From positions 1 through 64,000 of the forward strand of contig JAVBPC010000056.1 of NCBI GenBank assembly GCA_031549905.1: a stretch of 64,000 bases of DNA. Direction: 5' to 3'. Under the pieces are notes generated by a model that saw nothing but the letters and a program-made list of their open reading frames with translations, did no database searches and was not told the DNA's origin. Of the stretch, positions 1-7,983 are shown piece after piece (within the stretch, counting starts at the first letter, position 1; each line of letters opens with the position of its first letter). The DNA comes from Avichristensenella sp031549905. GTDB taxonomy: Bacteria > Bacillota > Clostridia > Christensenellales > Aristaeellaceae. The translations under genes and the position numbers were made by a program.

Positions 1-2118
1 GGCGACCGTATCATCAACTGGTGCCCGGATTGCATGACGGCCCTTTCGGATGCCGAAGTGGAATACGAGGAGCAGAACAGCAGCCTCTGGCGTGTACGCT
101 ATGACGCGCCGGACAAATCCTATTCCATTACAGTTGCCACAACACGCCCTGAAACCATCATGGCTGATACCGCCATCGCGGTGCATCCCGCCGACGAAAG
201 GTACCGGGAACTTGTTGGGAAAATGGTGGTGATACCTGTGCTTGACCGCGAGATCCCCATCGTGGCCGATGAATATGTCGAAATGGAATTTGGCACCGGC
301 GCCGTTAAGATTACCCCGGGGCACGACCCTAACGATTTTGAGGTTGCGCAGCGCGCCAAATTGCCCAGCTTGCGCGTATTTACCGATGACGGCCTTATGA
401 ACGAGAACGCAGGTGTTTATGCCGGCATGACAACCAAGGATTGCCGGGCCCGTTTTGTAGAGGATTTAAAGGCTGCGGGCGCTTTGGTGAAGCAGGAGCC
501 CTATATTCACAATGTGGGCACGTGCTACCGCTGCCACACAACGGTGGAGCCTATCGTGAGTGACCAATGGTTTGTCAAAATGAAACCGCTTGCGGAACCC
601 GCCATGGAGGCAGTGCGCAACGGTACCATTCAGTTTGTGCCCAAGCGTTTCGAAAGAACATACTTCAACTGGATGGAAAACATCCGCGATTGGTGCATTT
701 CCCGCCAGCTATGGTGGGGGCACCGCATCCCCGCGTACTACTGCGATACATGCGGCGAGATGATCGTGGCGCGCGAAGCGCCCGGCGCGTGTCCACACTG
801 CGGCGGTGCGCTGCGGCAGGATAACGATGTGCTGGATACCTGGTTCAGCTCCGCGCTGTGGCCGTTCTCCACGCTGGGGTGGCCGGACGATACCGAGGAC
901 CTGCGCTACTTCTACCCAACCTCCACGCTGGTAACTGCCTACGATATCATCTTCTTCTGGGTGGCGCGCATGATCTTTTCCGGCATAGAACAGATGGGCG
1001 AAACGCCGTTTGATACGGTGCTGATGCACGGCCTGGTGCGCGACGACAAGGGCCGCAAGATGTCCAAATCGCTGGATAACGGCATCGACCCGCAGGAGGT
1101 CATCGACCAGTACGGTGCGGACGCGCTGCGGTTCTCTTTGGTGTTCGGCGTGGCGCCGGGCAACGACCTGAACTTCTCCACGGAGAAGATCGAGTCCGCG
1201 CGCAACTTCGCCAACAAGGTCTACAACGCGTCCAGGTTCGTGCTGATGAATTTGAAAGAAGCGGTTCCGCTGGAAGGGCAGCAGCTTGCCCTTGCCGACA
1301 AGTGGATTCTGACACGCCTGAATGCCTGCATCCGCGATGTGACGGCCCGGCTTGATGAAAACGACCTGGGCCTTGCCGCGCAGCGCATCTATGACTTTAG
1401 CTGGGGCGAGTTCTGCGACTGGTACATCGAATGGGCAAAGCCGCGCCTTTCGGGCGAAGCGGAAACCACCCGCGCGTGCCAGGCCGTGCTGCGCCACTGT
1501 CTGTCCGGGCTGCTGCGGCTGCTGCACCCGTTCATGCCGTTCCTGGCGGAATCCATCTGGCAGCGGCTGCCGGGCGAGACGGGCACCATCCTGCTGGCCG
1601 ACTGGCCCATCGCGGACCCCGCGCTGGACTTCCCGGAGGACGCGCGCATGGCAGGCGGCGTCATCGAAGCGATACGTCAGGTGCGGTCGCTGCGCACAGA
1701 GATGAAGGTGGAGCCCGGCAGGCGGCTTCGGCTGATGCTGCTGCCCTCATCAAACGCGTGGGGGGAGACGCTGGTGTCAAGCGAAAACGCGTTCCAGCGG
1801 CTGTGCGGCGCGGCATCCGTGGAGATCGCCGCCGATCCTAAGGCGCTGGGCAAGACGGTATCCGTGGTGTGCCCGGCAGGCGAAATCCTGATCCCCATGG
1901 GCGACCTGGTGGACGCCGCGAAGGAAATCGCGCGGCTGAACAAGGAAATCGAAGGCGTAAACAAGGAAATCCAGCGCGCGGAAGGAATGCTGGCGAATGA
2001 AAGCTATCTGGCGAAAGCGCCGGAAGCCCTCGTCACCGCCACGCGCGAAAAACTGGAAGCAAGCAAACAAATGCTGCAATCACTGGCCGCCCGCAAGCGG
2101 GAGATGGAGGAGCAATGA
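1..2118 (+). CDS. valS: Valyl-tRNA synthetase, C-terminal ~705 residues (5' partial)
   Basis: Class I aminoacyl-tRNA synthetase that charges tRNA-Val. The reading frame is open from base 1, where it encodes RIINWCPDC, a stretch typical of ValRS ahead of the editing domain, so the gene begins outside the window. Visible in order: editing (CP1) domain with TTRPETIMADTA; a zinc-like Cys cluster (CDTCGEM, CPHCGG) just before DVLDTWFSSALWP; the KMSKS loop in GRKMSKSLDNG; the anticodon-binding helical domain; and the C-terminal coiled coil peculiar to ValRS (EIARLNKEIEGVNKEIQRAE). The stop overlaps the ppa start (ATGA), suggesting translational coupling. No damage is seen. Confidence 0.97.
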   Translation, partial: GDRIINWCPDCMTALSDAEVEYEEQNSSLWRVRYDAPDKSYSITVATTRPETIMADTAIAVHPADERYRELVGKMVVIPVLDREIPIVADEYVEMEFGTGAVKITPGHDPNDFEVAQRAKLPSLRVFTDDGLMNENAGVYAGMTTKDCRARFVEDLKAAGALVKQEPYIHNVGTCYRCHTTVEPIVSDQWFVKMKPLAEPAMEAVRNGTIQFVPKRFERTYFNWMENIRDWCISRQLWWGHRIPAYYCDTCGEMIVAREAPGACPHCGGALRQDNDVLDTWFSSALWPFSTLGWPDDTEDLRYFYPTSTLVTAYDIIFFWVARMIFSGIEQMGETPFDTVLMHGLVRDDKGRKMSKSLDNGIDPQEVIDQYGADALRFSLVFGVAPGNDLNFSTEKIESARNFANKVYNASRFVLMNLKEAVPLEGQQLALADKWILTRLNACIRDVTARLDENDLGLAAQRIYDFSWGEFCDWYIEWAKPRLSGEAETTRACQAVLRHCLSGLLRLLHPFMPFLAESIWQRLPGETGTILLADWPIADPALDFPEDARMAGGVIEAIRQVRSLRTEMKVEPGRRLRLMLLPSSNAWGETLVSSENAFQRLCGAASVEIAADPKALGKTVSVVCPAGEILIPMGDLVDAAKEIARLNKEIEGVNKEIQRAEGMLANESYLAKAPEALVTATREKLEASKQMLQSLAARKREMEEQ

Positions 2119-2657
2119 ACATCTGGCATGATATTTCCAGGGAGCGGATCACCCCGGAGGTTTTCACCGCCGTCATCGAAATTTCAAAGGGCGGCAAGAA
2201 CAAGTATGAGCTGGACAAGGAAACCGGCCTGCTGCGGCTTGACCGCGTGCTGTACACCTCCACGCACTACCCGGCCAACTATGGGTTCATCCCCCGCACG
2301 TACGCGGATGATGACGATCCCCTTGATGTGCTGGTGCTGTGCCAGGAGGCCATCCTGCCGATGACGCTGGTGGAATGCCGCGCCATCGGCGTGATGCGGA
2401 TGGTGGATAACGCATCCCGCGATGAGAAGATCATCGCCGTGCCCGTGCACGATCCGTCGATGGAGGAGTACAAGGACATCGACGAGCTGCCCATGCATAC
2501 CGTCGATGAGATGCAGCATTTTTTTGAGGTATACAAAATGCTGGAACGCAAGGTGACGGTGGTGCGGTCGTTCGGCTCAGCAGTGGAGGCGGAGCGGCTG
2601 ATTGCAAGGTGCATCAAGCTGTACGACGAGAAGTTCATCGTGGGCAAGCAGGGCTAA
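2115..2657 (+). CDS. ppa: Family I inorganic pyrophosphatase
   Basis: Soluble cytoplasmic enzyme that hydrolyses pyrophosphate to phosphate and so pulls reactions such as aminoacyl-tRNA synthesis forward. The 180 residues match the usual ~175-aa size of family I enzymes. Motifs are ISKGGKNKYE near residue 24, YPANYGFIP, and the metal-binding DDDDPLDVLVL. GGAGGAGCA precedes the ATG, which overlaps the valS stop by four bases, so the two genes probably share a transcript. Pairing a pyrophosphate-producing synthetase with a pyrophosphatase makes metabolic sense, though that link is inference. Confidence 0.96.
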   Translation: MNIWHDISRERITPEVFTAVIEISKGGKNKYELDKETGLLRLDRVLYTSTHYPANYGFIPRTYADDDDPLDVLVLCQEAILPMTLVECRAIGVMRMVDNASRDEKIIAVPVHDPSMEEYKDIDELPMHTVDEMQHFFEVYKMLERKVTVVRSFGSAVEAERLIARCIKLYDEKFIVGKQG

Positions 2658-2681
2658 AGCACCGCCGGTTGTTCCAAAAAG

Positions 2682-2807
2682 CGCCCCTTTCTCACCCCAC
2701 ATACAGCAAACCCATAGGATATTGCTGGAATATGGTAGGGATTCCTTGCGGAATCCCTTGCGGGAGCGAACGCACAGTCTCGCTCCCGTATGAAAGAGAA
2801 AGGGGCG
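2682..2807 (+). promoter_or_regulatory. Three-stem structured leader ahead of the collagen-like head
   Basis: Bases 2682-2693 (CGCCCCTTTCTC) pair perfectly with 2796-2807 (GAGAAAGGGGCG). Inside lie two closed hairpins: 2738-2757 (GGGATTCC/GGAATCCC) and 2761-2788 (CGGGAGCGA/TCGCTCCCG). The 3' arm of the outer stem contains AAAGGGG, the only plausible ribosome site for the ATG at 2814, so the fold would hide it. The element could instead be a terminator for ppa or a dispersed palindrome; no T-tract follows the inner hairpins. Confidence 0.45.
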
Positions 2808-2813
2808 TCCTTC

Positions 2814-3047
2814 ATGTTTTTTGATTGGCGCGTTTATGATACATCCCGATGCCCGCCGCCGTGTCCACCGCCACCCTGCCCGCCCTTGCCGCCGCCCGTG
2901 CGGCCGCCGGTGTGGCCTGTGGCGCCGGTGACGGGACCCACGGGGCCGACCGGGGCGACGGGTGCAATCGCGGATAGACAATCGAAGCGGCTATCCTTGC
3001 GGTTTCAGCAAAAAATTATTCCTCCGCCGGCCAGCGGCCTTCTATGA
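2814..3047 (+). CDS. Collagen-like protein head, truncated (77 aa)
   Basis: The ATG at 2814 follows AAAGGGG by eight bases. The product begins MFFDWRVYDTSR, continues with Cys/Pro clusters (CPPPCPPPPCPP), then enters collagen-type GXX repeats (VTGPTGPTGATGA). After about 50 residues the repeats stop, and an unrelated, low-quality tail of ~27 residues runs to a stop inside the 3' end of the convergent gene at 3016. Spore-surface collagen-like proteins normally have a short head, a long GXT region and a C-terminal beta domain; here the last two are missing. A matching headless tail lies at 18591-19160. Probably a broken half gene; whether it is expressed is unknown. Confidence 0.5.
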   Translation: MFFDWRVYDTSRCPPPCPPPPCPPLPPPVRPPVWPVAPVTGPTGPTGATGAIADRQSKRLSLRFQQKIIPPPASGLL

Positions 3048-3858
3048 CAAAGAAGCAGGAAGTTCCGTCTTCATTAAAGTGCGTGAATGTCACGATGCAC
3101 TTATTGGCCAGTTCTGGGTACTGCGCCAGGATTTTCGGGTCGTCCGGCGGCAAGTAGCGGCCGTTGCCGTCTTTGCGCATCCAGCCTTCGACAGCATCTA
3201 TTTTTACGGGGGTTTCCATCTCAGCTCCTGTATACGGGTGATATCGGGTTGTGTAAAACGACCACTTTGATGGATACGGAATGGGCACCCCTTTTTCCAT
3301 TTCCAGCACAAGATGGTTATCGCGGCTTTCACTTTCGTTTACCCGAATCCCCTTGAAATCAGGCATTTTTGCGCGCAGATAACTCCAACTATGGAACGAT
3401 TTACCTTCATATTGCACCAGAATCTCGTGCCATTTGTAATAACCTTCCGGGATATACAGGCCATACTTCATGCCATCCGCTTTCATCAAATCCACTAGCA
3501 AACGCAATGTTTTCTTTTGAACAAAATTCGAAATATCAAGTCGATTTAGAGAAGCGCCTTCAAACGAAACAGGCGTGCGTGACGCATCCGAGATTTTTTG
3601 GTTGAGAGGTGAAATCTCCAGCCATATCGGCGCGATTATTTCGCCATTGGGCATCATCATGAACCGAATGGGGCCCGTTCTTTGAAGTTTTATCACATCT
3701 ACTACATTCTGCGTGAAAATTTCAGCTTTTACACTCTTTCCATTTCCGGCACTAGATACAGTGATATCTAACAATGTACCGTTCTCGCCAGCCCACGCTT
3801 CAACCGCAGCAAGCACTAACCCCATCAAAAGCAAAACAGCAATAACCCGCTTTTGCAT
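3016..3858 (-). CDS. Secreted protein of unknown function (280 aa)
   Basis: The start at 3858 is chosen because GGGAGG lies eight bases upstream and a signal peptide follows directly (MQKRVIAVLLLMGLVLAAVEAWA, cleavage near AWA-G). The mature part is soluble, with many aromatic residues (YIPEGYYKWHEILVQYEG, WSFYTTRYHPYTG) and no cysteine pair pattern that I recognise. I cannot assign a family. It lies 98 bp downstream of the ydhW-like gene on the same strand, so co-transcription with the tungsten-enzyme operon is possible but unproven. Its 3' end overlaps the convergent collagen-like head by 32 bp. Confidence 0.75.
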   Translation of the reverse strand: MQKRVIAVLLLMGLVLAAVEAWAGENGTLLDITVSSAGNGKSVKAEIFTQNVVDVIKLQRTGPIRFMMMPNGEIIAPIWLEISPLNQKISDASRTPVSFEGASLNRLDISNFVQKKTLRLLVDLMKADGMKYGLYIPEGYYKWHEILVQYEGKSFHSWSYLRAKMPDFKGIRVNESESRDNHLVLEMEKGVPIPYPSKWSFYTTRYHPYTGAEMETPVKIDAVEGWMRKDGNGRYLPPDDPKILAQYPELANKCIVTFTHFNEDGTSCFFVIEGRWPAEE

Positions 3859-3956
3859 GCGCGCGCCTCCCTTTCCACGATAATAGCAGAAGAATCCGAA
3901 AAGAACAAACATACTTATACCAAAAAGAAAAAAGGCGCGATCCCGCGCCCATTTCC

Positions 3957-4616
3957 TCACCAATACTTCCCAAACTCGTCCTTTTCGTTCTCCTCCGCAA
4001 GCGCCTTTGCCAGCCTTTCCGGCATGGCCTCAATATTATGGAAAAGATACGTTTTCTTGTTGCCTGTCGTCACGCTGCCAATGTCCTTGTTTTCCGGCTG
4101 GCGCAGCAGCGTGCGCACGGCCTGCTCCACCTGCACCTCGGTGTAATTGTAGGGATACAGCGTGAACTTTGACGCCGGCGTAGGCAGGTGGTACGTCTTC
4201 TCATTGAAGCGCACCATGTCCGCAATCGTCTTGGGGATGTTTTTATCCAGCACCAGCGCCGCAATCATGGCAAAGTTATCCGACATGTGTTCGCTTGAAT
4301 AGTAATAGTCGTTCTTTGTACCCTTGCGGCAGCGGATGTCGGCGTTTTTGGGGTCCGCCAGCATGTCGGCAACCACCTGATCGATCTCCACCGTTTCATC
4401 CCAGCCAAGTTCAGCCGCAAAAACGCTTCTGCACGCCATTTGCGCCGCCTTGGAACGCATGCGGACATACTCCGCCAGGCGCTCGGCCTCGGTGGGCTCG
4501 CCCGGCTCTTCTTCCGGTTCGGGGGTTTCCGGAATCGGAATGCCCTCAAACGGATCGGGCACATCCTCCAGGCTCTCCAGGTATTCTTTCAGGTCAACTC
4601 TCTTCGGCTCATCCAT
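3957..4616 (-). CDS. YdhW-like partner of the AOR-type oxidoreductase
   Basis: 219-residue soluble protein starting MDEPKRVDLKEYLESLED, with GAAGGAG in front of the ATG. An acidic, proline-rich segment near residues 30-45 (PETPEPEEEPGEP) is followed by a mixed alpha/beta region with no cofactor motif I can see. The name rests on position: in E. coli ydhY-ydhV-ydhW encode a ferredoxin, an AOR-family protein and a protein of about this size, in this order, and the same order is found here. Sequence similarity to YdhW was not tested. It probably acts as an accessory or assembly partner of the preceding enzyme (inference). Confidence 0.6.
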   Translation of the reverse strand: MDEPKRVDLKEYLESLEDVPDPFEGIPIPETPEPEEEPGEPTEAERLAEYVRMRSKAAQMACRSVFAAELGWDETVEIDQVVADMLADPKNADIRCRKGTKNDYYYSSEHMSDNFAMIAALVLDKNIPKTIADMVRFNEKTYHLPTPASKFTLYPYNYTEVQVEQAVRTLLRQPENKDIGSVTTGNKKTYLFHNIEAMPERLAKALAEENEKDEFGKYW

Positions 4617-4683
4617 GAAAGTTCTCCTTCTTGAAAAAGGGACCACTGCTTGCGCAGCAGTCCCCTGCGGGCTGTTTTTGCCC

Positions 4684-6783
4684 TTACCCTACCAGCAGGC
4701 CGCGCTTCTCCAGATCATCCGCCATGAACTTCAGGTCGAACTTTTCAAGGGTCGCACGGGTCGGCGCGCCGGTCTTCACATCCCAGCCCATCGCCGTGTA
4801 GAACATGTCAACAGCCTTGCTCCAGTCCTCGCGGTCCATCTTGTAGGTGCCCTTCTCAAACGGCTTGAGGTCGGGGTCCATCTCAAAGTGCCACTCGGTG
4901 ATCTTGTCGTGGGCTTCGCGCATGTCCACGGTGTTGTAGGAGATGATCGTCATCACGCGCAGCATCTGGGTGATCTTCTCGGAGTACCAGTCAACCTTCG
5001 CAGCGTCCCAGTCCTCGCCCAGCACGACGGCCATGTACTTCGCATCCAGGTCCAGGTCGCCGCGGTAGCCGCGCTCCTTGGACGGGGACAGCGACATCGG
5101 CCATACCCAGTTGCACAGTGTGGCGGAGTCATGCCACTGCTTGGTCAGCAGGCCCCACTTGGCGAACTTGACCTTGCTGTCGTTGATGGGGGTGATTTCC
5201 TTCGTGGACGCATCCATGAAGCCCGGGCCCCAAATTTCCTCACCGTTCCTGATGAGGATCTCAGTGGGCAGGCCGTTCCTGGTGTAGGAGGACGACGCGT
5301 GCACCATGCAGTCGCGGTTGTACACCAGATTGTACAGCAAGCCCGCCTGGCCGACTTGGTCGGTGGAGTGGTGCTTGGTGTAACCGGTGTAGGTAACCTT
5401 GTTGTTGGCAAAGTTGTTCCAGTACTCTTCGCCCAGGTTCCATCTCTGATCCAACAGATAGGAGCCATCGCCCAGGTGGCTGAACTCGCCGATCTTCAAA
5501 GCGATGCGGCGGACAACTTCCTGGCCCCAGCGCGGGTCGCCGTCCAGCATCCACTGCCACGGAATCTCTGCAAACTCATCCGCCGGCAGCACCTTTTCAA
5601 AGATGCCGTTCTCGTAGCACCAGTCAAAGTCGATATCCAGGTCGGAATAGCCGGTCCACACGCCGTAGTCATCCAGCGCGTGGGTGGTGACGATGCCGAC
5701 GATCATGGCGCCGTCGCCCTTCTCTTCGAAGTCGTTGACGCCTTTGGTGTAGAACTTGGTCTTCGCCATGCCGCCGCAGGTGTTGGTCGCCGTGGTAGGC
5801 AAGCCCATCTCGGCCAGCTTCTCATAGCGGTACACGGGGTAGCAGCGCACCGGGCAGGAAGAACAGCCCTCGTTGCGGACGGTGTACGGCAGGGAGATTT
5901 CGCCGCAGTCATAGATGCCCTTCATGGTGCGCCACGCGTTCTTGGTGATGTCGCCAAGCGGCTGCTCGCCGGAGTCGATCGGGCCGCCCTCGGCCAGGCC
6001 GATCGCACGGCCGGGCGCGCCCTGCCAGCGGTTCTTGCTGGTGGCAGAATACTCGGCCCAGGACTGCGGAACGTTCGGCACCGGGTGGTTGTTGTTCGCG
6101 CCGATAATCTCTTTCAGCTGATATTCCTGCAGTTCCTTGAGCTTAGCGGGATCGGCAACCTTGACGGAGCCGGTGCCGCGGCAGGAAATGGCCTTGACCT
6201 TCTTGGAACCCATGATCGCGCCGCAGCCACCGCCGGCCACGTTGCCGCTGGAGCATGCCACCAGGGACATGTTGACCAGGTTTTCGCCTGCGGGGCCGAT
6301 GCACGCCACGCAGAACTCGGGGCCGTCCTTCTTGCCGATTTCGGTCATTGTGGCTTCGGTGCCAAGGCCCCACTCGCCGCTCGCATCCTCAATGGAGACC
6401 TTATCGTCATCAATCTTCAGGTACACGGGCTTGTCGGATGCGCCTTCCAGCACGATGGCGTCATAGCCGGCGTACTTCATCGCGTGACCGAAGTGGCCGC
6501 CCATGTGGCCGTCAGCGATGGAGAAGCCGCGCGTCCAGGGGGACAGGATGGTGATGTTCGTTCTGCCGGAGCAGGGAACGCCGGTGCCCGTGAGGGGGCC
6601 GACGCCAAAGATGACCTTGGACTCCGGGTCGTAGGGGTGGGTGGTCATGGGCACTTCGTCATACATGATCTTGTAGCCGATGCCCATGCCGCCGATGTAT
6701 TCGCGGTAATCACCGGTATCCTGCGTGCGGATTTCGCCGGTGCTGAAGTTGACTCTCAGGATTTTGCCTGCCCAACCGTACAT
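4684..6783 (-). CDS. ydhV: Aldehyde:ferredoxin oxidoreductase family protein (YdhV-like)
   Basis: Cytoplasmic oxidoreductase of the AOR family, whose members carry a tungsten (or molybdenum) bis-pyranopterin and one 4Fe-4S cluster and oxidise aldehydes or related acids with ferredoxin. The 699 residues include the family N-terminus MYGWAGKILRVNFSTG..YIGGMGIG, the pterin-binding RTNITILSPWT..SIADGHMGGHFG, and the cluster motif GCSSCPVRC near residue 300. The start at 6783 has GGAGG eight bases upstream. With the Tat-type ferredoxin upstream the arrangement copies E. coli ydhYV; the true substrate is unknown. Expression is probably set by the cofactor riboswitch at 7651-7740. Confidence 0.88.
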   Translation of the reverse strand: MYGWAGKILRVNFSTGEIRTQDTGDYREYIGGMGIGYKIMYDEVPMTTHPYDPESKVIFGVGPLTGTGVPCSGRTNITILSPWTRGFSIADGHMGGHFGHAMKYAGYDAIVLEGASDKPVYLKIDDDKVSIEDASGEWGLGTEATMTEIGKKDGPEFCVACIGPAGENLVNMSLVACSSGNVAGGGCGAIMGSKKVKAISCRGTGSVKVADPAKLKELQEYQLKEIIGANNNHPVPNVPQSWAEYSATSKNRWQGAPGRAIGLAEGGPIDSGEQPLGDITKNAWRTMKGIYDCGEISLPYTVRNEGCSSCPVRCYPVYRYEKLAEMGLPTTATNTCGGMAKTKFYTKGVNDFEEKGDGAMIVGIVTTHALDDYGVWTGYSDLDIDFDWCYENGIFEKVLPADEFAEIPWQWMLDGDPRWGQEVVRRIALKIGEFSHLGDGSYLLDQRWNLGEEYWNNFANNKVTYTGYTKHHSTDQVGQAGLLYNLVYNRDCMVHASSSYTRNGLPTEILIRNGEEIWGPGFMDASTKEITPINDSKVKFAKWGLLTKQWHDSATLCNWVWPMSLSPSKERGYRGDLDLDAKYMAVVLGEDWDAAKVDWYSEKITQMLRVMTIISYNTVDMREAHDKITEWHFEMDPDLKPFEKGTYKMDREDWSKAVDMFYTAMGWDVKTGAPTRATLEKFDLKFMADDLEKRGLLVG

Positions 6784-6819
6784 TCTTGTATCCTCCTTCA
6801 AACTAAGGTATCGCTTAGC

Positions 6820-7443
6820 TTACATCGCGGCCGCGACGTCTTCCCACGGGATGATCGTCAGCGCGCCGGATACGCAGCCTTCGGCGCATGCGCCGCACGC
6901 GATGCACTTGGTGGACTTCCTGGTCGCGGGGTTGATGGTGGGCATCTTCCACGGGCAGGCATTCACGCACATGCCGCAGCCGACGCACTTTTCTTCATCA
7001 ATCATGCGCACGCCGGTTTTTTCATCGGCGTAGATGGCCTTCATCGGGCAGGCGTTGCCGCACGCCGGATCGGCGCACTGCTTGCAGGTATCCGGATAGT
7101 AGCGATACGTCCAGGAATACAGGCCGCTTTCGCCGTTATCCGCGTAGAAAAGCTTGCGCGTGGTCTTTACGCGCGACATGTAGCTGCCCACTTCGCCGTC
7201 GTTTGTGAGTGTACAGTTGATCTCACAGCGCTGGCACGCCGTGCATTTGGCCGCGTTCACCACCAGCAGGCCCTGCGGAAGCGCCCAAGTGGATACCGCG
7301 CCCTTGTCCACTTCCGCCTGCGTGGTCGCAAACAGCGTCAGCAGCGATGAGGACAGCGCAACACCGGCCAGACTCTTGCCCGAAAGCTTCAGAAACTGGC
7401 GTCTGGTATACTCCTTGGACAGGAATCCCTTTGTTTCCGACAT
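6820..7443 (-). CDS. ydhY: 4Fe-4S ferredoxin with twin-arginine signal (YdhY-like)
   Basis: 207-residue electron-transfer protein. A twin-arginine signal lies at residues ~10-40 (TRRQFLKLSGKSLAG followed by a hydrophobic stretch), implying export of the folded, cluster-loaded protein or membrane tethering. Four cysteine groups follow: CTACQRCEINC, CKQCADPACGNAC, CVGCGMCVNAC and CIACGACAEGC, as in DMSO-reductase-type ferredoxin subunits holding four 4Fe-4S clusters. GGGAGG lies eight bases before the ATG at 7443. It is the first gene of the operon with the AOR-type protein. A cytoplasmic AOR partner with an exported ferredoxin is odd but matches the E. coli arrangement. Confidence 0.87.
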   Translation of the reverse strand: MSETKGFLSKEYTRRQFLKLSGKSLAGVALSSSLLTLFATTQAEVDKGAVSTWALPQGLLVVNAAKCTACQRCEINCTLTNDGEVGSYMSRVKTTRKLFYADNGESGLYSWTYRYYPDTCKQCADPACGNACPMKAIYADEKTGVRMIDEEKCVGCGMCVNACPWKMPTINPATRKSTKCIACGACAEGCVSGALTIIPWEDVAAAM

Positions 7444-7507
7444 TTTCCGTACCTCCCTAATGATGTGCCTATGCAAGAACGGCACGCTGGCCGATTGCAT
7501 CAGTTGA

Positions 7508-7591
7508 GGCGCGAGTTCGAAGATATCGCGCCATAAGGGGATTTCGTCAGAAATCCCTGCCGCTTGGACGCGAGTTCGAAGATATCGCGCC
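7508..7591. repeat. Dispersed palindromic repeat, one full and one partial copy
   Basis: 7508-7532 is the palindrome GGCGCGA...TCGCGCC with the conserved inside GTTCGAAGATA; 7533-7557 adds a second hairpin GGGATTTC/GAAATCCC. A second copy of the first palindrome only is at 7567-7591. Related units lie at 45896-45945 and 58021-58069, always in the leader side of a minus-strand gene. Confidence 0.75.
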
Positions 7592-7611
7592 AGAACCCAC
7601 TTCGCGAAAAC

Positions 7612-7661
7612 GCAAAGGAGAGCCTGGCCCGCCAAAATCGACGGGTCAGGCTCTCCTTTGC
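7612..7661 (-). terminator. Riboswitch-controlled intrinsic terminator
   Basis: Read on the minus strand, GCAAAGGAGAGCCTG pairs with CAGGCTCTCCTTTGC around a short loop, with only minor mismatch near the loop, and GTTTTC follows. The 5' arm contains GGAGAG (7651-7656), the same bases that can close the aptamer stem with CTCTCC (7730-7735). Terminator and closed aptamer therefore exclude each other. Confidence 0.75.
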
Positions 7662-7740
7662 GATAGCAGGCCGCGCGGTTGCCCGCGCTACCCAATGGTC
7701 CGCAGCGCCCGGGGGGTGCGTACGGACTCGGAGAGACTAC
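7651..7740 (-). promoter_or_regulatory. Probable molybdenum/tungsten-cofactor (Moco/Tuco) riboswitch aptamer
   Basis: On the minus strand the leader between the promoter (7756-7784) and ydhY reads CTCTCCGAG, then CGCACCCC..GGGCGCTGCGG, CCATTGGG and GCGCGGGCAACCGCGC, closed by GGAGAG. This order of conserved blocks fits what I remember of the Moco RNA motif, known to precede molybdopterin-enzyme genes and, in its tungsten form, AOR-type genes. The downstream gene is exactly such an enzyme, and the overlapping terminator gives the switch mechanism. The family was named from memory, not by a covariance-model search. Confidence 0.7.
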
Positions 7741-7755
7741 GCTTCATATGTATAC

Positions 7756-7784
7756 AGTATAGTCGAAAATAAGTATTTTTTCAA
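7756..7784 (-). promoter_or_regulatory. Sigma-A promoter of the ydhYVW operon
   Basis: TTGAAA (7779-7784) and TATACT (7756-7761) are separated by 17 bases on the minus strand. Transcription would begin near 7748, just before the aptamer. Confidence 0.75.
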
Positions 7785-7870
7785 TTGTTAAAATAATAAT
7801 TAACAATTTGGTCAAACAGCTCAAGCGAATCATCGCCTTTGATATGAAATTGTCAACCGTTCAACAATTT
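7783..7870. promoter_or_regulatory. Two operator-like inverted repeats in the divergent promoter region
   Basis: Site 1 (7783-7808) is AATTGTTAA, eight bases, TTAACAATT and touches the -35 of the ydhY promoter. Site 2 (7847-7870) is AAATTGT, ten bases, ACAATTT. Both have TTGT...ACAA half-sites and lie between the divergent promoters, so one dimeric regulator may act on both. The spacing differs from the standard Rex box. Confidence 0.5.
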
Positions 7871-7893
7871 TTTGTGCAGCTGTGTTTCCGCAC

Positions 7894-7922
7894 TTGCTGT
7901 TCATATGTGGAAGGTATATAAT
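7894..7922 (+). promoter_or_regulatory. Sigma-A promoter for the secreted Asn-rich protein
   Basis: TTGCTG (7894-7899) and TATAAT (7917-7922) with 17-base spacing. It is divergent from the ydhY promoter and ~60 bp upstream of the GTG start at 7984. Confidence 0.7.
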
Positions 7923-7983
7923 ACCATCGGAAGAGAATAGTTGTTTTGAACGCCTGCGGGATACATTCAAGGAGGGGAAAAGG

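Noticed and set aside
4450..7350. A 966-codon open frame on the plus strand across the ydhVW region
   Set aside because: It is antisense to genes with clear family motifs and ribosome sites; high GC removes stop codons in the opposite frame. Its product is His/Ala/Gly-rich with no domain.
7783..7808. Canonical Rex operator
   Set aside because: Half-sites TTGTTAA/TTAACAA fit, but the spacer is eight bases instead of four, so I only call it operator-like.
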